Numbered from the stretch's first letter, positions 8,209 to 17,559 are shown. The stretch is DNA of 47,346 bases from Candidatus Daviesbacteria bacterium (GCA_021731695.1 JAKFWZ010000030.1:1-47346); one strand, 5' to 3'. A program made the numbers and translations. The notes: generated by a model not told the origin, from the letters alone.

Positions 8209-8214
8209 TATAAT
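8209..8214 (+). promoter_or_regulatory. -10 element (TATAAT) of the valS leader transcript
   Basis: TGTATATAAT; 6 nt before the first base of the proposed T-box stem I (8221). Confidence 0.5.
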
Positions 8215-8220
8215 CTCCCT

Positions 8221-8350
8221 GAAAGCGTTGAGACAGACTAACGTCACCTGTTGAGCTTTCCGGTAAAGACCGTTATCTCTTAAAGAGAACAAATTTGGGT
8301 GGTACCACGGTGCACATCGTCCCATAAAGAAGGGATTGGTGTGCTTTTTT
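8221..8350 (+). promoter_or_regulatory. T-box leader with very short stem I, upstream of valS
   Basis: Canonical T-box sequence AAATTTGGGTGGTACCACGG (8291-8310); stem I GAAAGC/GCTTTC (8221-8260) with AACGTCACC in its loop; CGGTAAAGACCG hairpin; terminator GCACATCG.CCC..GGG..TGGTGTGC-TTTTTT. Confidence 0.88.
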
Positions 8351-8563
8351 ATGTTAAAAGACGGAGAAAACATCATAATTGCAACTGCTAGGGGGTTGCG
8401 ACAACGATTAACCCGCAATCCTGATGTACCCATTCAAATAGTAGATGAAGGACTAATTGTGAACACCAGAGAAAGAGGGGATTTGTTTGCAACTCGTATG
8501 CACATAAGCAACGAACCAATTAGTCCAAAAAATAAACGGATAGTGCTATTCTTAGAAGGATAA
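8351..8563 (+). CDS. small hypothetical protein between T-box and valS
   Basis: ATG directly after the terminator T-tract; MLKDGENIIIATARGLRQRL...LFLEG, 70 aa, ends 5 bp before the valS ATG. Confidence 0.6.
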   Translation: MLKDGENIIIATARGLRQRLTRNPDVPIQIVDEGLIVNTRERGDLFATRMHISNEPISPKNKRIVLFLEG

Positions 8564-8568
8564 AGTTA

Positions 8569-10704
8569 ATGGATAAAATTTACGATCAGTTAAAAACAGA
8601 GGCAAAGTGGTATAAATTCTGGGAGGATTCAGGTTTCTTTAAACCAGAAATAAATCCATACGGAAAACCTTTTACCATAATTCTTCCTCCACCTAATGCC
8701 AATGCTGATTTACATTTCGGACACGCAATGATGTCTATTGAAGACATATTAATCAGATATCACAGAATGAAAGGCGAGGCAGCATTATGGCTTCCGGGGT
8801 CAGATCATGCCGGTTTTGAAACTCAGGTTGTTTTCGAAAAAAGGCTTAAAGCTGAAGGAAAATCCAGATTTGATTATGACCGCGACACCCTTTATCAGAT
8901 GATTTGGGACTATGTTCAGACCAATAAGTCAGGAATGGAAAACCAATTAAGAAGACTCGGGTTTTCATTGGATTGGTCAAGGGAAAAATTCACTTTAGAT
9001 CCAGACATCATTGACGAAGTTTATAAAACATTTAAGAAGATGTTTGACGAAGAGTTAATCTACCGGGACTATAGATTAGTTAATTACTGCACGAGAGACG
9101 GTACATCTTTTTCAGATCTGGAAGTAGTCCACGTTGAACAAAAGGACCCCCTCTACTATCTAAAGTATGGACCTTTTACCATTGCCACTGTTCGTCCTGA
9201 AACAAAATTTGGAGATACTGCAGTTGCAGTTAATCCAAACGATGATCGCTATAAAGAATGGGTTGGTAAAGAAATTGAAGTCGAAGGTTTAATTGGTAAA
9301 TATAAACTTAAGGTTATCGCCGATGAATTAATTGATCCGGAATTTGGAACGGGTGCTGCAAAAGTTACACCATCAATTGATTTTAAAGATTTTCAGATGA
9401 GCAAACGCCACAATCTCGAATTAAAAATGATTGTAGGGTTTGACGGAAAGTTAACTGATGTTGCCGGATCATATGCCGGGCTTTATGTTAATCAGGCTAG
9501 AAAAAAAGTTGTTGAGGATATGCAAGAGAAAGGCTTGATTGAAAAAATTGACGAGGATTATACTCATACAGTTTCCAAATGTTATAAATGCGGAACGACT
9601 CTTGAACCTCTTCCTTTGGAACAGTGGTTTTTGAATGTACAGGAGTTAAAGAAAGAAGCGTTAGCGGTTGTTAAAGAAAAAAAGATAGCGATATATCCTA
9701 AGAATTTTGAGGAGCAGTATAACCAATGGCTGACCAATTTAAACGATTGGAATATTTCACGTCAGACGGTTTGGGGAATAAGAATCCCTGCATGGAATTG
9801 TTTAGCCTGCAATGCGTGGATTACAACCACGGGCGAGACTCCTACCACATGCGATAAGTGCAGCAGCAAAAATTTAAAACAAGACAGCGATACTTTTGAT
9901 ACTTGGTTTTCTTCTGGGCAGTGGCCGGTTGTAACATTAAAAACAACTAAGCCCGGCGACTTTGAAAAATTTTATCCGACCTCAGTAATGGAAACCGGAT
10001 ATGATATTTTAAAAGCCTGGGTTTCAAGAATGGTAATGTTAGGACTTTATACAACCGGCGAAGTCCCCTTTAAAGATGTTATTTTGCATGGACTTGTCCG
10101 TGATCCGCTGGGACAAAAAATGAGCAAATCAAAAGGCAATGTTGTCTCTCCTATGGAAGTTGTTGATCAATACGGAGCAGATGCAGCAAGAATGGCATTG
10201 GTTTATGGGACTGCCTTAGGGCATGATCAGAACTTATCTCATCCAAAACTCCAAGCAATGAGAAACTTTACCAATAAGCTTTGGAATATCGCACGATTTA
10301 TTATCGAATTTGATCCTTCTGTCATCCCTGGCGACAAACCAGGGATCCAGGCAAAAACAATCTGGATTCCTGATCAAGTCCGGAATGACAAACTTAGCGC
10401 TGAGGATAAAGCAATTTTAGAAAAACTTAATCTGACCATTAAGAAGGTTTCAGATAGTTTAGATCAATTTAGATTCCATGACGGAGCAGATGCTCTATAT
10501 GAATTTATCTGGCATGAGTTTGCTGATAAGTATATTGAATCTACTAAACAAAGACGGGAAGAAGCACAGCCAATTTTAGAATATGTTTTCAGAACTTCGC
10601 TGGAGCTTTTACATCCATTTATGCCGTTTATCACCGAAGAGCTCTGGCAAAAACTACCTCACGAAGGCGAGTCGATCATGATTACCAGATGGCCTGCTGA
10701 TTAA
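8569..10704 (+). CDS. valS: valyl-tRNA synthetase (class Ia), with an in-frame palindromic-element insertion
   Basis: PPPNANADLHFGHAM, GSDHAGFETQ, WNISRQTVWGIRIPAW, KMSKSKGN; editing domain present. Confidence 0.93.
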   Translation: MDKIYDQLKTEAKWYKFWEDSGFFKPEINPYGKPFTIILPPPNANADLHFGHAMMSIEDILIRYHRMKGEAALWLPGSDHAGFETQVVFEKRLKAEGKSRFDYDRDTLYQMIWDYVQTNKSGMENQLRRLGFSLDWSREKFTLDPDIIDEVYKTFKKMFDEELIYRDYRLVNYCTRDGTSFSDLEVVHVEQKDPLYYLKYGPFTIATVRPETKFGDTAVAVNPNDDRYKEWVGKEIEVEGLIGKYKLKVIADELIDPEFGTGAAKVTPSIDFKDFQMSKRHNLELKMIVGFDGKLTDVAGSYAGLYVNQARKKVVEDMQEKGLIEKIDEDYTHTVSKCYKCGTTLEPLPLEQWFLNVQELKKEALAVVKEKKIAIYPKNFEEQYNQWLTNLNDWNISRQTVWGIRIPAWNCLACNAWITTTGETPTTCDKCSSKNLKQDSDTFDTWFSSGQWPVVTLKTTKPGDFEKFYPTSVMETGYDILKAWVSRMVMLGLYTTGEVPFKDVILHGLVRDPLGQKMSKSKGNVVSPMEVVDQYGADAARMALVYGTALGHDQNLSHPKLQAMRNFTNKLWNIARFIIEFDPSVIPGDKPGIQAKTIWIPDQVRNDKLSAEDKAILEKLNLTIKKVSDSLDQFRFHDGADALYEFIWHEFADKYIESTKQRREEAQPILEYVFRTSLELLHPFMPFITEELWQKLPHEGESIMITRWPAD
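10320..10390. repeat. palindromic double-hairpin element inserted in frame in valS
   Basis: TGTCATCCC...GGAATGACA termini; CCCTGG/CCAGGG hairpin; ATCCAG/CTGGAT; resembles the widespread GTCATTCCCGCGAAAGCGGGAATCCAG palindrome. Confidence 0.75.
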
Positions 10705-11002
10705 CTCCTGTAAATGTTTTTTATCCAGTAATCCTTAACAAAAGACAAAGCTAGCGTAGATAATAAAAACACTACAGTAGGAATTAAAGCATTTAACCAG
10801 GGATCAATTTTAAGACAGAATAAAAATAAACTGCAATCAGTAAGTAGGTTAAAAGGGCGATTAATCCTTTTCTGAACCAGGAACCTTCCTAAGCCTTATT
10901 TGCCTCAACAGTTCTATTGCGAAGTTTTATCTGAGCAACAGAATCCTCAAGATTCTGATTTCTTTTTTCAATAGCCTTAACTCTTTCCTTTAGCTCTTCC
11001 AT
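10701..11002 (-). pseudogene. degraded small membrane protein gene (nonsense plus frameshift)
   Basis: Minus: MEELKERVKAIEKRNQNLEDSVAQIKLRNRTVEANKA*EGSWFRKGLIALLTYLLIAVYFYSVLK, then frame change to IDPWLNALIPTVVFLLSTLALSFVKDYWIKNIYRS*. Confidence 0.6.
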
Positions 11003-11283
11003 CGAAAAATTATAATTCTTTTGAGAATTAATGAAAAGAATTTATACGTAGAGATTTACTCTCATTCTTTGGGTATAGCAGAAATTTTAAGCGGCCCGTC
11101 TAAATGGTTTGTCTGCAGGAGTTGTTTTAATTATCCTGGTTCGTCTTATCTTAAAGGCTTGAGTGCCCGTCGTTTTAAAGGAATCATAGGGGTAAATATG
11201 CGTCTTTCGGGTATCAGTTTTGGGTGAGGTGTGAACGTGGAATCTTCGACTTCCCTATCTAAACTTCTCATAGTTTAAATAAA

Positions 11284-12090
11284 TTATTCAACAGATTTTT
11301 CGTCAGATTTATTTTCAGTCTTATCACTTCCCTCTTCCTTTGGCTCGCCGGAGGCGGCACCACCCTCAGCTTTTGCTTCTCCCTCAACTCCCTCTTCTCC
11401 CTCAGCGCCTTCAGCTTTCTCCCCTTCTTCGCCTTCTTTCGCTTCCCCACCTTCAGATACTTCAGCTGCGTCTGCCGCTGCTTCTGCCTCAGCTGCCTGT
11501 TCTTCAAGCAAAGCCTTCATTTCTTCTGTAACTGCATTATCTAACTTAACAACAACCTCTTCAGGTTCAGCCAAAATTGTAAGTAAGCTGCGGTCAAGAT
11601 TTAAGTCTGCAACGGTAATTGCATCCCCTATTTCTTTAAGAGACTCAATATTTACTTCTATATTTTCAATAAGGTCTGTTGGTAACGCTTCAACATTGAC
11701 CTCACCCAATGTCTGAAGAACTACAGTCTCTCCTAATTTAACCGACTCAGGACCTTCGCCAATCAAGACAATCGGGACAGGTACTGTAACTTTCTCTTTT
11801 AGGTTAACTGCATAAAAACCAACATGCAGAATACGATCTGTAACAGGACTCACATCAATCTCCTTAACCATCACAGGCCTAGTTCTGTCATCACCTATTT
11901 TTAGATCAATAAGACCTGTTTCTCCGGATTGTTTAAAAACTTTTTTAAAACTGATTTCATCAATGCTGACATGTTCAACTTCTTTGATATTTCCGAATAC
12001 ATGTGCGGGAAGCTTGCCTTCTTTGCGAAGATTTTTAACTTTTTTACCTAATACGGTTCTGTCTGTTGCTTTGAGTGGAATTCTATCCAT
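11284..12090 (-). CDS. rplY: 50S ribosomal protein L25/CTC family with long acidic Ala/Glu tail
   Basis: MDRIPLKATDRTVLGKKVKNLRKEGKLPAHVFG; L25 beta domain LIGEGPESVKLGETVVLQTLGEVNVEALPTDLIENIEVNI. Confidence 0.9.
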   Translation of the reverse strand: MDRIPLKATDRTVLGKKVKNLRKEGKLPAHVFGNIKEVEHVSIDEISFKKVFKQSGETGLIDLKIGDDRTRPVMVKEIDVSPVTDRILHVGFYAVNLKEKVTVPVPIVLIGEGPESVKLGETVVLQTLGEVNVEALPTDLIENIEVNIESLKEIGDAITVADLNLDRSLLTILAEPEEVVVKLDNAVTEEMKALLEEQAAEAEAAADAAEVSEGGEAKEGEEGEKAEGAEGEEGVEGEAKAEGGAASGEPKEEGSDKTENKSDEKSVE

Positions 12091-12136
12091 GTTGTGTAAG
12101 ATAACACAAAAGCGACGCCTGAAGCAAGCGAGAGAG

Positions 12137-15100
12137 CTACTTAACTACCTTAAACTCAAAAACTCTGTCAGTTTGAAGATCTGTTATGATTTTCACTTCC
12201 TGAACGCCAGCAGAAGAATCCTCCGGCCTCTCTGCGAGTTTATAATTAATCGGATAAGTTAAGATAAAATCTAAAGGATCGGCCAGCATTCCTGCTTGTT
12301 TAAATATTTCCATTCGATATAAAACTTCATTATCGGCAAAATTCAAAGGCTCACCCAATTCATATTCAAAAACCAAAGTCTTTTGTTCTTTCGGAGCAAC
12401 TGAAATTAAAGCAGAGAATGCACTACGTTCATAATCAGAGAAAGGCAAAAATTGAGCAGTTATATCCTGATCATTTAAAGTCGCTTTAGTTAATTTAGAC
12501 CCCAAAGGTGTGTATATTTTAAGTCTATTTTTATATGTACCCGCAGGGAAGATGTCTGAGGGAGAATTGTTTTTATAATTAATCTTCAGCTGATGGCGCA
12601 CTGCACCTTCTTTTGTGAAGGATGCATTTACCGTCATTTTCCTTTGCAGGTAGTAATTGGCTTTATTTGCTCCCATATTTGATTCAATCACTCCGAGAAA
12701 ATCACTCGTTATGCCCTCTTTTTTCTCGGCTCCTCTCGGGAATACTCCGGACCAATTACTTGAAGCCAAATATGAAAAAAGAGACGGATCTTCAAGATAA
12801 ACAAGCAAATGCTTTTCCTTAAGCGATTTACCCAGAGCCTGAATAATAGCCGGCCAATTTTGTTTTGAAAGATAGAATATTTTATTAAACATTTGGTTTT
12901 GCAAAGAAGTTAAATAATTCTTTTTAGCCTGGGAACCGGGAAAAAAGTTCGTTTCAGCATGCGAGATAGCTTTTTCAAATAAATTTGAGCCGTTTACTGA
13001 TTCTCCGTATTCAGGCAAATCAACTCCACCTACTGCATCAAGCAGATAGCCTGAACCCTTAAGATCAAGTGCAATTACCCCATGCACCGGCTCCCCTGCT
13101 TCTCTTTTATAAAAAAAGCTGGCCTGACGTGCCGATGAAGGAAAGTCCGGTTCATAATTTGAATCGCGCAGATAGAGCCTTTCCATATTCATATCAGACT
13201 TCAAATCCGGCGGCGGTGCGATCACATCGGCTAATTGCCCATCCAAATTATAAATATCGTCCACTTTAATTGCCTTAAGTCTTCCGTCCTCAAAATCCAG
13301 CTTTGCATACGAACCAATAAATCCTCCACCCGGTCTTAGCTCTAAATTATTTTGGAGCAAAACCAGATAAGACTTCTTCGTACCGACTGCAGTAATCTCG
13401 GGCATTAAAGCTGCAGCGGATTTTGCCTGTTCAACTAAAACCTGATAATAGACAATTCTCAATTTTAAATCATCAATCCTGTCTGCCGCGAATTCAGGCA
13501 AACCCTGCTTTAAATTCTTATCGCTCAAATTGGCGGAAATCTTGGAGAGCTTTGTTGAGGCAAATTGTAAATCACGTTCAGCATTCTCATAATAAGGCGC
13601 CGGATTATCCCGTGATTGCCCGGAAATTATTTTTGTAGTCTCAAATAAAGATTTGCTGCCGCGTGTTGCATACAACACCCCATCTGTACCTTCTTTGGCC
13701 AGATCAGCAATTCTTGAAGCTTTTTCAACACCATTTTGAATTAGTGGGATTTTTTCTAAAATTCCGGTATTATCTAAAACATTTTCAAATTCCCCTATTC
13801 TCTTCTGCGCTTCGACGACCTCTGACTCAGCTCTGTCAAATTCACCTTTTTCAAGAGCATCGCGGGATGAAAGCAAATTATTACGGATCTCAAATCCCTG
13901 ATAACCTAAATATATAAACGGCCAGACAAGTCCGTAAAGCAAAACTGCTGTAAGGATCGCTACCCAAAAAAATCTTTTTGCCTTACTGCCACCTGTTTTT
14001 CTAATTTCTGCTTCGAGTTCTTTATCTAAATCCTGCTTATCGTTTTTCGTTCTTCGTTTTTCGTTTTCTTGATCCTCCTTCCTCTTCATTTCTCCCTCTT
14101 CATTATTTTCTCTTCCCTCTTCTCTATTTAGGAATCCTGATCCGGCAAACGACCAACTTTTTGAATATTCACTTTTTTCATTTTGAGTTTTTGGTACCAG
14201 CTCCGGATTTTCTTTAAAGTAAGCAATTGTTTCTCTTAAGGCCTTTAGGATTGGAGTCTGGGGTTTCCATGATAATTCTTTAATTGCTTTCAAAAGATTC
14301 GGAGTCGGCCACTCTGGTAGTTTAGTTAGCTCAGGTGGATTTTCTTCAGACCAGACTGGGTTAGATAAGATTTGCTTAATTTCGGATAACTTAACCGGAT
14401 GCAAAAGCGCTCCATCATAGATTTTATTTGAGGTTGAACCGGCTAAAACAGCTTTTGTTAAAAGACGCACCGCATCATCAACGAATAAACTTCTTTCTGT
14501 AAAAACTAAACTGGTTTTTTCATCTGAAAGAGTATCGTTAACAGTGGCTGCAATTAATCTCGCCAGTGGATTTTGATCCTCAAGAATCATTCCCGGGCCA
14601 AAAACATCTGCCAGACGAACTACGCGGCCGTTAAGATTGAAATGCTTTATACCTTTAGCAAATTTAGACTCAGATTCCTTAATGATCCGATTTTTCCCCT
14701 CAGGAGATCTGGCATAAAGATTAATTGTGCTTGAATAAACTAAACGTGGCTTGTCACTACTTCCTGTTTCTTTGTGGGAATGTTTTTCTTTAAAATCTTT
14801 AGCAAATTCAATAAAATTAATAACTCCACGCCCTAGGATTACATCCGGCACTTCAGAATCTGTAATAAAAAAGCCGTAATCAAAGCGGGACAAGTTAAGG
14901 TTAATTAACTGCTCAAGTGATCTGCCCTGATCAAATGCTAAATTCAGAAAATGAAAATCCTTATTCTTTGAAAACTCGTCTACAGATGATTTATCTGCAT
15001 AAGTTAAATCATCTATTGCCAGTACCTGAATATTTTTCTCAAGAAGACTTTTTATTAAATGCACACCAACTAAGTTGCACGAGGTAATAATAACCGCAAC

Positions 15101-15247
15101 CGGACGGTTTCGCGAAACCAGATTGCTATTTTTTTCAATTCGTGAATTGGCAGATTCTTCCACAACTAAATCGTAGTGCACGTGGGCTTTTAGTTCAAGT
15201 CTTCTCTCAGTAATTTTTCCGGTATTCGAGGAATAACGCAATTGCAA
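12137..15247 (-). CDS. NAD-dependent epimerase-like domain fused to a DUF4012 domain
   Basis: N-terminal VAVIITSCNLVGVHLIKSLLEKNIQVLAIDDLTYA (Rossmann); C-terminal SYLVLLQNNLELRPGGGFIGSYAKLDFEDGRL (DUF4012); TM between. Confidence 0.8.
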   Translation of the reverse strand: MQLRYSSNTGKITERRLELKAHVHYDLVVEESANSRIEKNSNLVSRNRPVAVIITSCNLVGVHLIKSLLEKNIQVLAIDDLTYADKSSVDEFSKNKDFHFLNLAFDQGRSLEQLINLNLSRFDYGFFITDSEVPDVILGRGVINFIEFAKDFKEKHSHKETGSSDKPRLVYSSTINLYARSPEGKNRIIKESESKFAKGIKHFNLNGRVVRLADVFGPGMILEDQNPLARLIAATVNDTLSDEKTSLVFTERSLFVDDAVRLLTKAVLAGSTSNKIYDGALLHPVKLSEIKQILSNPVWSEENPPELTKLPEWPTPNLLKAIKELSWKPQTPILKALRETIAYFKENPELVPKTQNEKSEYSKSWSFAGSGFLNREEGRENNEEGEMKRKEDQENEKRRTKNDKQDLDKELEAEIRKTGGSKAKRFFWVAILTAVLLYGLVWPFIYLGYQGFEIRNNLLSSRDALEKGEFDRAESEVVEAQKRIGEFENVLDNTGILEKIPLIQNGVEKASRIADLAKEGTDGVLYATRGSKSLFETTKIISGQSRDNPAPYYENAERDLQFASTKLSKISANLSDKNLKQGLPEFAADRIDDLKLRIVYYQVLVEQAKSAAALMPEITAVGTKKSYLVLLQNNLELRPGGGFIGSYAKLDFEDGRLKAIKVDDIYNLDGQLADVIAPPPDLKSDMNMERLYLRDSNYEPDFPSSARQASFFYKREAGEPVHGVIALDLKGSGYLLDAVGGVDLPEYGESVNGSNLFEKAISHAETNFFPGSQAKKNYLTSLQNQMFNKIFYLSKQNWPAIIQALGKSLKEKHLLVYLEDPSLFSYLASSNWSGVFPRGAEKKEGITSDFLGVIESNMGANKANYYLQRKMTVNASFTKEGAVRHQLKINYKNNSPSDIFPAGTYKNRLKIYTPLGSKLTKATLNDQDITAQFLPFSDYERSAFSALISVAPKEQKTLVFEYELGEPLNFADNEVLYRMEIFKQAGMLADPLDFILTYPINYKLAERPEDSSAGVQEVKIITDLQTDRVFEFKVVK

Positions 15248-15704
15248 ATCCGGCTAAAAATCCACCTAAAATTCCGGATAATAAAAACTTTAAACCTAAA
15301 GGCTGAACTGCTGAAACGACTAAGGGTGCCGCTTCCGCGACATTAAAATTCTTATCAAGATAATCATTTATGCGCAACATAACGTCGTATGCATCCTCAC
15401 GACTGGGGGAATCTACCTCAATGGCTATTAAAAGCGGAGCACTTTTGTAGATTATGGCTTTAGTCTCGGGAAACGCCTGATTAAATTTCTGAGCTCTTGT
15501 TTCGGCCACAGCCTGATCGGCCAGAGCTATTTTTACATCTGCATTTTCTACTTGATATTCAATTCTAAAAACCTGCTCTAAACGGGCTTTTTCAGGAGCT
15601 AATGCATAAAAAATAGTACTTAAGATCAGACCTGTGACAAGTGGCAGTAGAATTATCCAGATGTTACGCCTGAAGAAATTAATATAAACTTCGGATTCTT
15701 TCAT
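15207..15704 (-). CDS. Wzz/chain-length-determinant-like membrane protein
   Basis: Two TM segments flanking a ~100-aa periplasmic-like region; adjacent to polysaccharide genes. Confidence 0.6.
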   Translation of the reverse strand: MKESEVYINFFRRNIWIILLPLVTGLILSTIFYALAPEKARLEQVFRIEYQVENADVKIALADQAVAETRAQKFNQAFPETKAIIYKSAPLLIAIEVDSPSREDAYDVMLRINDYLDKNFNVAEAAPLVVSAVQPLGLKFLLSGILGGFLAGFAIALFLEYRKNY

Positions 15705-15794
15705 AATTTATGATCTATGCGAAATATAAGCTTGTCAAGTCATTGCCTACGACCTTTTGTCGGAGCTTTGCTCACTGCATAGGCAGGAACTCGT

Positions 15795-16202
15795 TCATTT
15801 TTCAAATGCTCTATTAGCTAAACGGTCTGCAATAAAGTTTTCTGCTCTGGGCACGCTTCGATATGTTACCTCGCCTAAGTCAAATTCCATGATCTTAATT
15901 TTCTCGAGAATAACCCTAAGATGAGGGCTTTTAATTTTAAAACGGCCTGAAAGCTGCTCAACTACTAGCCGCGAGTCAGCGACCACTTCAATTTTATGAG
16001 GAGCTTTGGCTGGATATCTTTTTAAGATATATTCAAAGGCTTTTAGTACTGCTGTATATTCAGCGACATTATTTGTCGTCACTCCGATTTGTTCGCCTTC
16101 TTCGTGCAAAACCGCACCACCGCGGGACTTGATGATATAGCCATATGAGGATGGACCCGGGTTTCCCTTTGATGCGCCATCTGTATTGATTACGAAATCC
16201 AT
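15795..16202 (-). CDS. rnhA: ribonuclease HI-like protein (ORF extends to 16238; MDFVIN start preferred)
   Basis: NTDGASKGNPGPSSYGYII, TTNNVAEYTAVLKAFEY, ADSRLVVEQL, VPRAENFIADRLAN. Confidence 0.9.
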   Translation of the reverse strand: MDFVINTDGASKGNPGPSSYGYIIKSRGGAVLHEEGEQIGVTTNNVAEYTAVLKAFEYILKRYPAKAPHKIEVVADSRLVVEQLSGRFKIKSPHLRVILEKIKIMEFDLGEVTYRSVPRAENFIADRLANRAFEK

Positions 16203-16239
16203 GGTGTAAAGAATAATCTCATAAAGCATAAAATTCAAG

Positions 16240-17493
16240 TTAAGCCTTTTTACCTCCAGATGAGGGGCGTGCTGAGAAGCTTAAACCAAATATTAAAAAA
16301 AGAAGTCTTAGGTTTTGGGGTAATGTTAAAAAATAATGATCAAATAAACTCAAAAAAATCACCATCAAAAGCAGGCTGTTTAAAATCCTTCCCAGAGAAG
16401 AGCGAAGATTACTCAGAAAACTTAAAGCAAAAATAAGCATTAAGGAAAAAAGACCAAAAATTCCTGTCTCAGATAAGACCAGCAAAAAGATATTATGAAC
16501 CGGCTGCAAAAAACGGCTGGTACCAATTAAAACCCGGTCTGCAGCCAGAACATTTATAAAATTATTCAGGCCAACGCCAAAAAGGGGGTGTAGTGAAAAT
16601 AAATATAATGAATATTCGGTTAACTCTTCGCGTCTTAAGACAGCCAGGGAATCATAAGTAAATACAGAAGCCAGTCTGACAAAAGCAACTGGTGCGATTA
16701 AAATTCCCAGAATAATTAAAATTTTCCAGAATCTCTTAAAAGCAAAGAATAAATAAACCGCGATAAGTATCAGGCCAGTTCTGGAAAAAGTTATGAAAAT
16801 TGTGCTTGCTATAAATAAACTCAACATCAGCTTAAATACTGGTTTTGTTAAACGAAGCAAATAAAGCATCAACGGCAAAACTACAACAAGATAGCCTGCA
16901 AGAGAATTCGGATGGGAAAATGTCGCGTAGGGACGCAAAAATATTTTATCGTAAAAATTGAATTTTGACACTAATGGATTATCAAGCCGGAGTTCACGTT
17001 CACCTAAAACCCAAAAGCCTACTGAGCTGCCAATTAAAAATTGGATTAAAGCGAGTAAGCAGATAAAAATTAGACCCGATATTAAAGCTCTTGTTAGTGG
17101 CTTTTTGTAAAAACTAAAAGAGGAAGAGGCCAGATACAATCCAAATAGTCCTGCCATTAAATATTCTTTTAAACTAACCAAACCCGCTAAAGGATTAACA
17201 GCTTCAAAAAGAGAAAATATTTGTGTAAGCAAAAAGAGACTAAAGACTAAAAAATAGGCTGGATTTAAGTAAAGTTTTTTACCTTTAGAAAAAATATTAA
17301 ACAAAGATATGGACCAAAGAGCTAAAACTAGTAAGTCCCAAAAGTATATAACAGGGGAGAGATAGTCAATTCTTAAAGAATAGATCGAGGCAAAATCAGG
17401 CCAAAAATGTTTTCCAAATTGTGTAGGCAAAAAAAGAATAGTTAAAAAAAATAAGACACTCTCAAGTTTTGCAGGGTTTAAGGGTTTAAACAA
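16240..17493 (-). CDS. O-antigen ligase/polymerase (WzyC-like) family membrane protein
   Basis: Multiple TM segments; RPYATFSHPNSLAGYL and HPLFGVGLNNF...PVHNIFLLVLSETGIFGL. Confidence 0.85.
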   Translation of the reverse strand: MFKPLNPAKLESVLFFLTILFLPTQFGKHFWPDFASIYSLRIDYLSPVIYFWDLLVLALWSISLFNIFSKGKKLYLNPAYFLVFSLFLLTQIFSLFEAVNPLAGLVSLKEYLMAGLFGLYLASSSFSFYKKPLTRALISGLIFICLLALIQFLIGSSVGFWVLGERELRLDNPLVSKFNFYDKIFLRPYATFSHPNSLAGYLVVVLPLMLYLLRLTKPVFKLMLSLFIASTIFITFSRTGLILIAVYLFFAFKRFWKILIILGILIAPVAFVRLASVFTYDSLAVLRREELTEYSLYLFSLHPLFGVGLNNFINVLAADRVLIGTSRFLQPVHNIFLLVLSETGIFGLFSLMLIFALSFLSNLRSSLGRILNSLLLMVIFLSLFDHYFLTLPQNLRLLFLIFGLSFSARPSSGGKKA

Positions 17494-17559
17494 AATATTC
17501 GGGCGGGATTATTCAGGCTTTATGAAGATTCACAGGCTAGGCCTGTGCTTCTTCTAACT

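Noticed and set aside
11021-11227. 68-aa ORF downstream of the pseudogene, considered as a gene or ncRNA
   Set aside because: Low-complexity translation with no family signal; an alternative frame gives a short TM-like stretch but is broken by stops. No tRNA, tmRNA or RNase P signature found.
11340-11531. ORFs overlapping the rplY tail on both strands (11340-11531 +, 11268-11507 -)
   Set aside because: Produced by the repetitive Ala/Glu-rich rplY tail; Leu/Pro/Arg or Lys/Arg biased with no gene-like features.
15746-15789. TTGCCTACGAC...GCATAGGCAG hairpin considered as a terminator or regulatory RNA
   Set aside because: Forms a stem but lacks a T-tract; looks like another dispersed palindrome and cannot be assigned from sequence alone.
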